Position numbers and translations under genes: made by a program. Source: an uncultured Sphingobacteriales bacterium (lineage in GTDB: Bacteria > Bacteroidota > Bacteroidia > Chitinophagales > Chitinophagaceae). Taken from it: 64,000 nt of DNA. Positions 16,961 to 25,933 of this stretch are shown one piece after another. Positions within the stretch are counted from its first letter, which is position 1. Every line of letters begins with the position of its first letter. Location: assembly GCA_937991535.1 (NCBI GenBank), contig CALKHN010000002.1, positions 1-64,000 of the forward strand. The letters run 5' to 3'. Below the pieces are notes generated by a model. The model was not told the origin of the DNA. It did no database searches and was given only the letters and a program-made list of their open reading frames with translations.

Positions 16961-17782
16961 ATGCAAAATTTAAATATTACATTAAAATCACTAATTAGAA
17001 ACATTCCCCAATTTTCAATTTTTATTATCATTTTAGGGTTAAGTAAGCAAATGCTTTATTTCAACAATTTTAATCTTCCAATTCAAAATTATCTTTCACT
17101 TTCTGAAATTGGATTACTCATTGCAAATGATCTATTTTTAGTAGGCTTTTCTTTCCTATTAATTTTTCTGGAGATATTCATATTTTCTATCAAAGAAAAC
17201 TCCTCGAACACTACGAAACAAAATAAAAAGATTAATCCCATAAAATATAGCTATTTAAATAAAACATTAGGGGTAGTTGGAAGAAATAAAATGATACGAA
17301 TACTTGAAAGAATAATCAAATGGGTTATATATATTATTGGTGCATTAATTTTTCTATTCATGATTATTGGCCCTATTGCGGGATTCTTTTGGGGTAAAAC
17401 TTATTCCAATAGAATGTATTATGCAATTTTCGCTATCGCTCTTCTAATAATAACTGTCACATTTTTAAAGATAAATATTGTAATTAAACATTTCGGTGAA
17501 ATGGCGATACCCAATATACTTTTTGGAATACTTTTCCTTATTTCTTTCTTTTTTTCTACACCATACTCAATAAAAAAAGTTGAAAATGGATATTATAGTG
17601 GAACGATAATTAAAACAAGTAATCACACCTATGTATCTGATAGGGACAACTTTTACATTGGCCAAACTTCTCAGTTTATTTTCATTTATTCAAGATGCGA
17701 CTCCACAACAACAATAATACCTATAGGCAAGGTTGATAAAATTGTTTTAAAAAAAGATGATTCAATCAAAGTAGATTTCTAA
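16961..17782 (+). CDS. hypothetical integral membrane protein
   Basis: 273 residues, very AT-rich codon use. About six hydrophobic segments: IPQFSIFIIILGLSKQML, then FLVGFSFLLIFLEIFIFSI, a pair near 120-145 and 150-170, and ILFGILFLISFFFS. The C-terminal ~65 residues are soluble beta-rich sequence. No family is recognised. It stands alone after the cassette array with no adjoining element; the base composition suggests an acquired gene. Confidence 0.6.
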   Translation: MQNLNITLKSLIRNIPQFSIFIIILGLSKQMLYFNNFNLPIQNYLSLSEIGLLIANDLFLVGFSFLLIFLEIFIFSIKENSSNTTKQNKKINPIKYSYLNKTLGVVGRNKMIRILERIIKWVIYIIGALIFLFMIIGPIAGFFWGKTYSNRMYYAIFAIALLIITVTFLKINIVIKHFGEMAIPNILFGILFLISFFFSTPYSIKKVENGYYSGTIIKTSNHTYVSDRDNFYIGQTSQFIFIYSRCDSTTTIIPIGKVDKIVLKKDDSIKVDF

Positions 17783-18203
17783 TAAATGGAATTTAGTATG
17801 AAGTTAAAAGAAACTCATATCAAATATTTCAAACTCAAACTAAGCAACATTCTCAAACATTAATGTTTGGGTATAATAAAAAAATTACCGTTACAAGGGA
17901 AGATGATAGAATCATGATCAATAGTGAATCTCAGAAAGAAAGCTTAAATCAGTATAAAGATGTGCAAAATAGTTAGCGATAATAGTAATTATTTATCATT
18001 AGTTGAGGATGAGAGCAAAAAGACAAAACAAAGAAAATTGAAAATGTTTTTAATAAAAGATTGGATTTAGTTGATAAGGAAGAATAAGTCCAGGTTTTAG
18101 AAAACTAAGTTCGATTAGCGCATTGGATAGTTTATATCTTTTTTACGCAGTGAGAGTATAAAATTTCAACCAGAGTTAATTGCAATTCAGAGCATCTTTA
18201 TAT
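17783..18203. other. stretch without a recognisable gene
   Basis: AT-rich and mostly without coding signals. A 37-codon frame at 17862-17975 (MFGYNKKITVTREDDRIMIN) looks protein-like but is too short and unsupported; fragments after it (near 18000-18090) may belong to a decayed gene. Confidence 0.4.
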
Positions 18204-19151
18204 ATGTCAATACCTATTACATTAAGAATGGATGATAATTGGACCATATTTGAAGGGGTAACTGGAACTATGGATAATTTTATTGAAAAATTCATGCCGA
18301 ATCTTTATCTGAAGCAGGAAGTTCACGCAGATGTAATTGAAAACTTTCGGATTATCCGTAGGCTAATTGAATGTAGTTTCTTCGAATGCAAATTTTATGA
18401 TGTTGCGGTACTTAAATCGGTGCTGACTATGGAGATGGCTTTGAAGCTTCGATACAAAGAATTACAAGGGAAGCATTGGGACTCAAAAGGGTCACTTCGT
18501 CAATTAATAAAATGGTTTGAAGAAAGAAACCATTTTGAAGCGTATTATCCGGAATATATGGATTCCATGCGGAAAATAAGGAATTTGTTAGCACATCCTT
18601 ACGAGCATACTTTTGGAGGTGCTTCTGTGGCCCCCTTAATTGAAAGGATTGTGGATATTGTGAATGGACTATATGAAGATCCGGATCTGCGGGTTGCAAG
18701 GAAAAACCTTACGCTGAGCATTATCCAATCCATTAAGTCCTTTGGAAATAGGATGATTTGCAAGGAGGAGGACAGGAGTTATTTTGTTTACCGGGCATGG
18801 CCAGGTTTTATCAATAATAAAAGCGATTCACTTGAAATACACTTTTATTACAAACCGACATGTACTTTTAAGGACGAGTATTTGGAAAATAACCAATGGA
18901 TCTGGGCTCCAATTTCTTACTTCAAGGCTTGCCAGATCAATATTCAATCCAACCAACTAACTTTAGAAAATAGTGATAAAGAAGAACTGATTTTAAGAAG
19001 GATCACGGATCCGATAGATAACAATTCCTTCGAGCAATGGGCTAAGAAATACAGAGACATATCTGATCAAACCGGGGAATTTATCAACAAAAAAAATAGT
19101 TTTATTGATCCTTTCTTTATTCACCTGAGGGAGTTTCATAAAATGGAATAA
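18204..19151 (+). CDS. HEPN-motif protein, possible defence or toxin
   Basis: 315 residues from MSIPITLRMD; an upstream ATG at 18180 adds eight residues. The N-terminal half is helical and contains RKIRNLLAHPYEHTFGG at about 140-155: RNLLAH fits the Rx4-6H motif of HEPN ribonuclease-like domains, placed as expected near the end of a helical bundle. The C-terminal half is beta-rich and unrecognised. HEPN proteins with this motif are often toxins or antiphage effectors, but many are inactive adaptors. It stands alone with a terminator downstream and faces the GHKL ATPase gene; an antitoxin partner is not visible. Confidence 0.6.
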   Translation: MSIPITLRMDDNWTIFEGVTGTMDNFIEKFMPNLYLKQEVHADVIENFRIIRRLIECSFFECKFYDVAVLKSVLTMEMALKLRYKELQGKHWDSKGSLRQLIKWFEERNHFEAYYPEYMDSMRKIRNLLAHPYEHTFGGASVAPLIERIVDIVNGLYEDPDLRVARKNLTLSIIQSIKSFGNRMICKEEDRSYFVYRAWPGFINNKSDSLEIHFYYKPTCTFKDEYLENNQWIWAPISYFKACQINIQSNQLTLENSDKEELILRRITDPIDNNSFEQWAKKYRDISDQTGEFINKKNSFIDPFFIHLREFHKME

Positions 19152-19220
19152 TACTTTCGTATATTGTAATAGAAAGTCATCTTATAACACCTTTGGTGTT
19201 TTTCATAGGTTAGCAACATT

Positions 19221-19250
19221 CCCGGGCATTCTTGTCCGGGATTTTTTATT
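19221..19250 (+). terminator. intrinsic terminator after HEPN gene
   Basis: CCCGG (19221-19225) pairs with CCGGG (19236-19240) around an 11-base region, followed by ATTTTTTATTT. It closely resembles the terminator at 27713-27740, with the shared upstream phrase ATAG-GTTAG. Confidence 0.75.
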
Positions 19251-19260
19251 TGTATTTTAC

Positions 19261-19536
19261 GCCGGTCGGTGAGGATAGGACGCTTTATGAATGGCCGTTC
19301 ATTCCAGCTGTCAACACTTCACCATTGTCCCAAACAATGCTCTTCAATAGGGCTGATTGTTTTGTTAGCGTATTTGATAAAGTAATCAGGATCCAGTAAT
19401 CCGTTGGCGTATAATTGTCCTTAAAAGAATTGAATCGCTTTGGTCGCTATCCCACAATGTCAAGACATTCACAGAACAATTGCATATTCTCATCGTTTTC
19501 ACAGACCCATTCATCCAATAATATGTAAGCGGCTGC
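19261..19536 (-). pseudogene. decayed gene downstream of GHKL ATPase
   Basis: Starting right after the ATPase stop codon, the minus strand reads AAYILLDEWVCENDENMQLF and CECLDIVG then a stop. In another frame GQLYANGLLDPDYFIKYANK and ISPIEEHCLGQW then a stop, and SVDSWNERPFIKRPILTDRR. The pieces have protein-like composition and look like one small gene broken by stops and a frameshift. I do not recognise it; its adjacency suggests it was the partner of the ATPase. Confidence 0.4.
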
Positions 19537-21564
19537 TTAGCTATTAAAAAGCTTATCAAAGAAAGGTGTATGTCTTTTTTCTACCGCCTGAATAAGCTGG
19601 CTGAACCGGAGCACTTCAATATGCATATTCAGTTCCGGATATATTTTATAAAATGTGCCAAATGGCGTTTTACGATACCCTTTCCCCAAGTTGAATTCTT
19701 CCAGCCTTTCGGGGATGATATCTACGATAACATATCCAAACTTAGGCGTCTCCTTTCTTACGACCACCTGGCTGCCCCGATAATTCTTTTTTGAATCACC
19801 ATAAAGAAAATCATCAAAATAACCCTCTATCAATTCAGAGAACTCCCAGCGATAATCCGATTTACTTTTTTGGTGTGCAATCTCTCCAGGACGCTTGAAT
19901 TCAAAAATCACCATCGAGGAAATTTCGCCGGAATGTTCTGGCGCAAAGCTGATTGGATTGTCAAACATTTGAGGCGCATCAATCATGATCAGGTCTGGCT
20001 CTTTTCTGCTCCTGTTTTGTGAAAAGGTAGTAATGGGTTTATCGGAAGCAATAAACGTGTAGGTAGAAAACCGCTCATCCAGCAACCATAGGTTATGAGA
20101 CTCGTAGGTTATCTGCCTGTCCGTTACGCCCATAGGAAAAATTAGGTTATGGATATCTTCTTCCAATTTGTATTTACCGTTTTGATCAGCTTCCAGAAAC
20201 CGGGTGAATATATCGATGATGGCTTTTCTTCTGATCATATACTCGGAAAGATTATCAGCATCATAGGCAGTCTTTTCCACGAGTTCTTGCTTAATTTCTT
20301 CTATCGTTTCTTTGTTTATTTCACACTTTTCAATAAACCCTTGTATTTTCTGATCGATTCTCTTTTTCTCGCTAAACGAAATCTTATACAGTGCCTCTTC
20401 TTTCTTGTCGTCTGAAAGATTAGGAGGAATCGAGTTCAGTATATCTTCTCTGCCCATATACCTCCGGTACCGCGGGGCTTTGAGATTGATATAATCTTTT
20501 AATTCCTTTATATTTCTATTCTGCGTTTCTTTCACAAAGTCATCATATTCTTTTGCTAGTAAGGTGGTGAGTGTTTCTTCGATATCGCTAAAACAAATTC
20601 CGTTTTCTATAAAAAGTCCATTCTCTTTTTCCTGGGGAATGGTAAAACCGTTACGAGAGTGATATACTTTTCGGTTAAGATATTCAGATACCACATAAAT
20701 ATCCAGGTAAAACCCTTTGCCGTTGATTATAAGTGGGTAGCTAAAAATACTATTGACTTTGCCAATACTTTTACCTGTTCCGACCACCCGTGAGTTAGCA
20801 CAATAGTGTATGTAATGATTTTTCCGATTGTTTACTTTTTCAGTCCGAGTCATATAACAATCAAATTGTTCCTTGTCTATCTCAAAACTTCGCTCTCGGT
20901 CTTTGGATACCTGTTTATATAAATCATTTACCACGGCTGCCTCGTTGGACTCAATATCCAGTATTTCTATAAGCGGAAGATCGTTACACAAGTAATAGAC
21001 CAGGCAATGATGCATCAAACCATCCGCGATTTCTGTAACAGTTAAAGCTGTATGATTTTTGATCACTTCATTGTGGCAGCCTGTTAATTCGACGATGGTC
21101 TTTCTTGCCGCAGGTTCAACTTCTTCTGTGCTCAATACAGTGACTTCGTTTACGGGATCAAATTTTAGTTCTCGATATTTCCAGGTATTAGCTTCCTCAT
21201 AGGTACTTGAAATTTTTATTTCTTCGAATGCGGCAAGGATGGTAAATCTGCCAATACCTTTGCAGCCGAATTTTTTGTTCTTATGGGAATAAGCTGTTTC
21301 GTATGATTTCAGATTTATATCCGTGAAGCCTTCACCATTATCAATGACTTTGATTGACTGTATCGTTTTGACAGGAACAATTTGCAGTCCTTGGGGATAA
21401 TCGCCTCTTATAATCTGAATCTGAATTTTCTTTTCATTTTGATTAATGCCTCTGGTTTGTTTGAGGCTTATGATACCATTCACCACGCACTCAAATAAGG
21501 GGAGTAAAGCATCAGCCGGTTTGAGGTCCACCTCACTTACGATATTACGGACGGGCAAATCCAT
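19537..21564 (-). CDS. GHKL ATPase with C-terminal PD-(D/E)xK-like motif
   Basis: 675 residues. The N-terminal part is a GHKL (Hsp90/MutL/MORC-like) ATP-binding domain: N-box-like LLPLFECVVNGIISL, G1 motif VIDNGEGF at about 73-80 and G2 GCKGIGRF near 98-105. The N-box lacks the usual final Asp. The middle is helical. At about 522-557, EPDLIMIDAP ... SSMVIFEFKRPGE has the spacing of a PD-(D/E)xK nuclease core (D524, E555, K557). ATPase-nuclease fusions like this occur in antiphage systems, so a DNA-targeting defence role is plausible but unproven. The region around it is full of remnants, fitting a defence island. Confidence 0.75.
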   Translation of the reverse strand: MDLPVRNIVSEVDLKPADALLPLFECVVNGIISLKQTRGINQNEKKIQIQIIRGDYPQGLQIVPVKTIQSIKVIDNGEGFTDINLKSYETAYSHKNKKFGCKGIGRFTILAAFEEIKISSTYEEANTWKYRELKFDPVNEVTVLSTEEVEPAARKTIVELTGCHNEVIKNHTALTVTEIADGLMHHCLVYYLCNDLPLIEILDIESNEAAVVNDLYKQVSKDRERSFEIDKEQFDCYMTRTEKVNNRKNHYIHYCANSRVVGTGKSIGKVNSIFSYPLIINGKGFYLDIYVVSEYLNRKVYHSRNGFTIPQEKENGLFIENGICFSDIEETLTTLLAKEYDDFVKETQNRNIKELKDYINLKAPRYRRYMGREDILNSIPPNLSDDKKEEALYKISFSEKKRIDQKIQGFIEKCEINKETIEEIKQELVEKTAYDADNLSEYMIRRKAIIDIFTRFLEADQNGKYKLEEDIHNLIFPMGVTDRQITYESHNLWLLDERFSTYTFIASDKPITTFSQNRSRKEPDLIMIDAPQMFDNPISFAPEHSGEISSMVIFEFKRPGEIAHQKSKSDYRWEFSELIEGYFDDFLYGDSKKNYRGSQVVVRKETPKFGYVIVDIIPERLEEFNLGKGYRKTPFGTFYKIYPELNMHIEVLRFSQLIQAVEKRHTPFFDKLFNS

Positions 21565-21661
21565 TGATTATAGTTTACAGGTTATAAAAACACGATAGTA
21601 AATATATTCTTTAAGTATTCAAAACATGAATAAACTGCACGCTTTAAAATTACTAAAATAA

Positions 21662-21848
21662 TTAGTATTTTAAGCTCCGTAGGTTATTTTTTCTTTTGCG
21701 ACCTTTGTTTAAAATAAGGTGCAATTCTTCAATTGATTTAACTGCTTCCTGTTTAGCACACAGCCGATTAAGGGTGCTCATTTCTTTAATGAGAACCTTT
21801 TCCCTTTGTTTCTGATTGTCATCATAAAACCAACAATAGAACTTTCAG
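21662..21848 (-). pseudogene. 3' remnant of an unknown gene
   Basis: After an in-frame stop, the minus strand reads KFYCWFYDDNQKQREKVLIK then EMSTLNRLCAKQEAVKSIEE and ends KNNLRSLKY followed by TAA. It looks like the C-terminal tail of a protein whose 5' part has gone. It lies just upstream of the ATPase gene in the same orientation, so it may be the relic of the preceding gene of that operon. Confidence 0.35.
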
Positions 21849-22028
21849 ATTAATTTGGGGTTCGCTTTAACTGAATTCCGGTTCTTAGGAAACACAGTAA
21901 ACTTGCCAGCGCGGCAATTGTTCGGTAATTGTAGCATTTTGGGTAACTATTACAAAATGCCACAGGCTTGGGGTATAAATGAAAAAAGCCGAAACGATTA
22001 CTGATAAAGGATTTCAGCATTTAAATTC

Positions 22029-22085
22029 TGTGAAACATCCGGGTTCGAACCGCGGACCCTCTGCTTGTAAGGCAGACAGCTTTAA
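22029..22085 (-). pseudogene. 3' fragment of a tRNA-Val-like gene
   Basis: On the minus strand: an anticodon arm TCTGC-CTTACAA-GCAGA (anticodon TAC, valine), variable region AGGGTC, then a T-arm GCGG-TTCGAAC-CCG and about 9 further bases. The 5' half (acceptor, D arm) is not present, and two T-stem pairs are mismatched. Integrative elements commonly leave such 3' tRNA copies at one border, so this may be an att scar of the accessory region to its left. Confidence 0.6.
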
Positions 22086-22130
22086 GAGATCGGCAAATAT
22101 GTATACATTGCAGTATATTTATTATATCAA

Positions 22131-22283
22131 TTGGATTATCTCAAAGACATATTGATCAACCTGCTCGCCGATACTATATGGGCTATCGGTAGCCTTGCTG
22201 TTGCCAGACTTCTGTTTTTAAACAATACGAAAAGTAAACCAATAGTTTACCTACCCGATTCAAAAAAAATCATTCATCTTTAA
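22131..22283 (+). CDS. possible small membrane protein
   Basis: A 50-residue frame starting with TTG: LDYLKDILINLLADTIWAIG, then SLAVARLLFLNNTKSKPIVY and a short polar tail. It has one clear transmembrane helix and sensible codon use, but no ATG; the frame stays open upstream to the tRNA remnant. It could also be the end of a lost gene. Confidence 0.3.
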   Translation: MDYLKDILINLLADTIWAIGSLAVARLLFLNNTKSKPIVYLPDSKKIIHL

Positions 22284-22540
22284 ACCATTTAAAAATAACG
22301 CCTTATAATTACCGGCTATCTGTTTGTAAGTCAAGTCTCTAAAGGCTTCGATAGGAACTTCTTTATCTTTTTAGCCGGCAGAATGAACCCAACTCATTTT
22401 ACAATGAGCCGGTTTAAGCTCGTTCATTCACTGTCATCAGCTCCTCAATCCGTTCCCGTCTGCCGTGAAATTGAAGCCCATGCGGTAGTTAAATGCCCTG
22501 TTAGGGACTTTGATCTTAAAGAACTTAGAATAGTGGTGCA

Positions 22541-22569
22541 CAAAAAAAACCCGGGGTATTCCCGGGGGA
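22541..22569 (-). terminator. terminator of the TlpA-like gene
   Basis: Read on the minus strand, CCCCGGG-AATA-CCCCGGG followed by TTTTTTTTG, about 40 bases past the stop codon at 22611. GC-rich stem plus a T8 run make a strong intrinsic terminator of the CCCGGG type that recurs in this window. Confidence 0.8.
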
Positions 22570-22610
22570 GTCTGACACTACTATCAGAAGCCTCAACCGC
22601 ATGAGAAAAA

Positions 22611-23906
22611 CTATTCTTCGGGTTCGTTGGAAGATAACACAAACATATCCAGCCATCTTTCTTCTTTAACCAGGTCAAGTCCGTAAGGCTGAAGTACACT
22701 GCGCAGCCTGGAAATATTACCTATACTATCAGTAGGTATAGTAATATCAATAAGATCGCTGATCCCTGTGGCATCAACTATTATCGGATGAAGCATAGAT
22801 GGCTGCTGAAACGTATTTAATGCTCTTATTAATTCGTTTACCGGTTGACATTTCAATATACGTTCAGTGCCCGTTTCACTAAGGGTACAGATCTCTTTCC
22901 CTCCTTTGCTGGTTAATTGCTTCTGGGAATATCCTTTTTTTACCAATGCCCAGCATAACATTTTTCTTCTTTCCATTCGCCCATAAAATCCTGAATATAT
23001 ATTAAGGCTTTGCAACATTTCCTTATGCATCTGTTTTATGGGCGTTTGCGCCGGACGTATAATTTCAAAAGCATACAGGTTTTCTTCATTCCAGGCATCC
23101 GTGGGTTTTTGCCCGGCTATAAAATCAGTAGGGTTGTGTACCTCCAGTACAATCCGGTTGTTGGGGAAATTTAGCACAGCCTGGTAGAGATGTAGCAGGG
23201 GAAGATTAATATAATACATTTTTACATGGAGGCTGTCTTTCAAAATACCGTCGCGGGTAGGCATTCCGTTTAAATACCTGGTAAGGATGGAACGTTCAAG
23301 AATAGTTGAGATATTACCTCCATTGCCATTTTCCAGTAAAGGCTTTTTAATATCAAAGTCAAGAATATCTTTTTTCAAAGGAAGAACAATAGGTTTCCCA
23401 TTTATAGCAGCAATAACATTTTCCTGTGTTAAATAAGCAGCGCTGGTAATTGCCCTAACCTTCCTATCGCCATCTATCCATACTTCATGAGGTACCATTT
23501 TGTGAGGAAAGAGCTTCCCGAAAACAGTATCTGCCGTTACAAAAGGCAAATGTATAGATGCACCTGTTTTATTTTTGCTAAGGAAAGATTTAATAACTGC
23601 CGCAGGCTCGTAACTCATTACCACAATTTCCATGGCATCTTTGTTCTTTTGCTGTAAGGCCTGCAGTTTGGGGAGTGCAGCAATGCAGGGTCCGCACCAG
23701 GTTGCAAAAAAGTCTATGATCACCAGCTTGCCCTTAAAATCCGACAGGCGGGCGGTTTTGGAATGGTAGTTAATAAGGTTGGTAAATTCAATATCTGGTA
23801 CCGTATCCCCAATCGTTAATGCTCTGATGGCTGCCGATGGGGTTGTTTGTGCAGAAACACTCGTGCCTGCCGCTAAAAGCGCCAGCCACAAAGCCAATAT
23901 TTTCAT
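22611..23906 (-). CDS. TlpA-family thioredoxin-like protein
   Basis: 431 residues with a signal peptide (MKILALWLALLAAGTSVSAQ), so periplasmic or membrane-tethered. A redoxin/TlpA domain at about 30-180 has FFATWCGPC with the redox pair Cys71/Cys74. The remaining ~250 residues (including LLHLYQAVLNFPNNRIVLEV) form the extended C-terminal part common in Bacteroidota TlpA relatives located near TonB/SusC-type uptake genes. It is monocistronic and ends in a strong terminator. Thiol-disulfide exchange is the likely chemistry; its substrate is unknown. Confidence 0.88.
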   Translation of the reverse strand: MKILALWLALLAAGTSVSAQTTPSAAIRALTIGDTVPDIEFTNLINYHSKTARLSDFKGKLVIIDFFATWCGPCIAALPKLQALQQKNKDAMEIVVMSYEPAAVIKSFLSKNKTGASIHLPFVTADTVFGKLFPHKMVPHEVWIDGDRKVRAITSAAYLTQENVIAAINGKPIVLPLKKDILDFDIKKPLLENGNGGNISTILERSILTRYLNGMPTRDGILKDSLHVKMYYINLPLLHLYQAVLNFPNNRIVLEVHNPTDFIAGQKPTDAWNEENLYAFEIIRPAQTPIKQMHKEMLQSLNIYSGFYGRMERRKMLCWALVKKGYSQKQLTSKGGKEICTLSETGTERILKCQPVNELIRALNTFQQPSMLHPIIVDATGISDLIDITIPTDSIGNISRLRSVLQPYGLDLVKEERWLDMFVLSSNEPEE

Positions 23907-24051
23907 GATGTTGTAATTAATTGATAAATAGCATACACCAGCTATATCAATAAATTACAGGAGGAAGAAAGTGCCGGCAAAAATGAATATATTTGCCTGG
24001 TTTAAAAACAGCATATCCGGGTAATATCCCCAATATTTAATAAAATTATTT

Positions 24052-24462
24052 ATGGCAACCAGTACATTAAAAATATTGAGAGAAATAAATGATTATACCC
24101 AGGAGTTTGTTGCTGAAGATGTGCTGGGCATTAGCCAAACCACTTATGCCCGGCTGGAGCAGGACCCCTCAAAAATTAAGGCTGAGCATGCGCAAAAACT
24201 GGCAGACTTATATAAGGTAAGCATTGCCAATCTGCTTTCGGAAGCTACCCCTATTATAACATTTCAGGCAAAATCTATATCTGAGAATAACAATAGCAAC
24301 GGTAATATTGGTTATCTCAATTCACAGACTGCTACAGCTAATTATCATGAAGGTGAAGTAAAGGCCTTAAAAGAGCAAAACGAATTGCTTATAAAGCAGA
24401 ATGCCGAATTAATGGAGCTGGTAAAAGTGCTGGGCGGTAAGCTGGCGGGTGGCAACGGGTAA
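24052..24462 (+). CDS. XRE-family regulator with coiled-coil tail
   Basis: 136 residues: an N-terminal HTH (LKILREINDYTQEFVAEDVL, then LGISQTTYARLEQDPSKI) over residues 5-65, a linker with SNGNIGYLNSQT, and a C-terminal coiled coil (EVKALKEQNELLIKQNAELM). The same architecture is found in the neighbouring gene at 25934-26371 (HTH, serine/glycine linker, QQ-rich coiled coil), so the two are paralogues flanking the AlbA-type regulator. A typical dimerising repressor-like protein. Confidence 0.85.
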   Translation: MATSTLKILREINDYTQEFVAEDVLGISQTTYARLEQDPSKIKAEHAQKLADLYKVSIANLLSEATPIITFQAKSISENNNSNGNIGYLNSQTATANYHEGEVKALKEQNELLIKQNAELMELVKVLGGKLAGGNG

Positions 24463-24468
24463 GGCTGT

Positions 24469-25821
24469 TTACTGTACTATTTCCCAATAACCACCTTTTG
24501 CGCCGCCAATGCGTTGCAGTTTATTTTCCGTTTGCAGTTTTTGAATATTTCTTTCGATGGAGCGTTCTGATACCTGAATGAGATTTGCCAGTTCAGGTAT
24601 GGTAATTTGAGGGTTCTCCTGAATGAAGGCTATAATTTTCCCCGACGTTTTCCCCGACGTTTTCCCCGACGTTTTCCCCGACGTTTTCCCCGACGTTTTC
24701 CCCGACGTTTCTTCCACAATAGGATATATAAAGGTTATCATTAACCCGTTAAATTCTGTAGTAAACTCCGGCATCGGCAACCCGGCTGCTTCACAGGCAT
24801 CGGTTATTTTTTCTATACCCCTTCCCCACGATTCTATATAACCCGCTCTGAAAAATGCAGCAGCTATATCCGGGTTGAACGGTACAGAGGGGTGTTTATT
24901 GACTAGCTTTTCTATTGTCCAGTTTACGGGTAGCTGGCCATCGTTCCATATAATAAATTTATCGTCATATACACTTATCTGCACTGGTACGCCTCTGCTG
25001 TAATCTTTATGTATAATGGCATTCAATATTACCTCCCGCATGGCTTCTTCAGGAAATGGGTACTTTTCAATCCGGGTAAGCCCATCGTAACTGATAGAAG
25101 CCTTTGAATACTTGGTAAGCAGGAGATCCATTGTTTTTTCTACCTGCTCAAAAAGATAACCATGCACTGTATCATGATAAAGCAAATCAGCATTGGTTCT
25201 AAAAAAGCCAATTTTTACAAACGCACCCGTTACATACTTTTCCGGGTCGGAGTGAAAGAGCAGTACTGCCGCCCGTTTAAGATACTTGCCATCTACCAGC
25301 TTTAGCTTTTCGAGCAACTGCCCATTCGATTCCTTCAAAATATCAGGCGTTAAACGTTTGCTTTGTGTAGCTTTTTTCCGGAAAAAAGAAAAGGCTTTCT
25401 TTTCAAGCTGCGAAAGGCTTACGCCAGGCACCGGCACCGCATCCCATTGCTTTCCCTGCTTTTGCAGCAGGAACTTGTCGAGCGCAGCGCCTTTCAGTTC
25501 CTGCTTGGTGCTGCCTGTTCTGTAAAAGTATTGTCCTTTATAACTTACAGGGTACGGGTGCGGGTCAACCTTTATTTCCATATAACCTTTGCCAGTCTTC
25601 TTTTTAAGATTAACTTCTACCAATATGCCCAGAATATCCTTTACCTTATTAGGTATATCCTCCAGCAGCTTTTTATAATCTTCCACCCCGGTAATATTTC
25701 CCTTATCATCTATGCCAATAAATATTTTACCCCCTTGCGCATTGGCAAAGCCACAGATCCACTTCAGGTATTCATCCCTCCACGACTCTTTCCACTCTAT
25801 GTTCTGGCTTTCTGTATTCAT
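24469..25821 (-). CDS. Schlafen/AlbA_2-type ATP-binding regulator with winged helix
   Basis: 450 residues from MNTESQNIEW (the frame extends 12 codons upstream). The N-terminal AlbA_2/Schlafen domain shows ESQNIEWKESWRDEYLKWIC and GFANAQGGKIFIGIDDKGNI. The middle has the HATPase_c-like block REVILNAIIHKDYS ... WNDGQLP and AFFRAGYIESWGRG. A hinge of six TSGK repeats follows, then a winged-helix end (ITIPELANLIQVSERSIERN). These are widespread transcriptional regulators of unknown signal. The gene converges tail-to-tail with the XRE gene at 24052, with 6 bases between the stop codons. Confidence 0.88.
   Translation of the reverse strand: MNTESQNIEWKESWRDEYLKWICGFANAQGGKIFIGIDDKGNITGVEDYKKLLEDIPNKVKDILGILVEVNLKKKTGKGYMEIKVDPHPYPVSYKGQYFYRTGSTKQELKGAALDKFLLQKQGKQWDAVPVPGVSLSQLEKKAFSFFRKKATQSKRLTPDILKESNGQLLEKLKLVDGKYLKRAAVLLFHSDPEKYVTGAFVKIGFFRTNADLLYHDTVHGYLFEQVEKTMDLLLTKYSKASISYDGLTRIEKYPFPEEAMREVILNAIIHKDYSRGVPVQISVYDDKFIIWNDGQLPVNWTIEKLVNKHPSVPFNPDIAAAFFRAGYIESWGRGIEKITDACEAAGLPMPEFTTEFNGLMITFIYPIVEETSGKTSGKTSGKTSGKTSGKTSGKIIAFIQENPQITIPELANLIQVSERSIERNIQKLQTENKLQRIGGAKGGYWEIVQ
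24636..24707 (-). repeat. 12-bp tandem repeat, six exact copies
   Basis: Six perfect copies of TTTTCCCCGACG (plus strand), exactly 72 bases, encode (TSGK)6 on the minus strand between the ATPase-like and winged-helix domains of the AlbA_2 protein. The unit is a multiple of three, so slippage would change linker length without loss of frame. Similar SGKT linkers are common in this protein family. Confidence 0.95.
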
Positions 25822-25933
25822 TCTGTCAAAAATATGCAAATTGGACAAAAGCAACACTACTGCTTACCCAACAGTTAAGGCAAATAAATATAAGTAAGGA
25901 GGAACCGGCTATGGGGAATATACCTTGTTTACA

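Larger units (their letters stand above)
21849..22610. other. mostly geneless stretch next to a tRNA remnant
   Basis: Contains the tRNA-like fragment (22029-22085), a possible small membrane ORF (22131-22283) and a terminator (22541-22569), listed separately. The remainder shows no open frame of coding character and no transposase. Confidence 0.5.

Noticed and set aside
22383..22604. Plus-strand 73-codon frame over the terminator
   Set aside because: It includes the GC-rich terminator hairpin and ends in chance coding; no domain is present.
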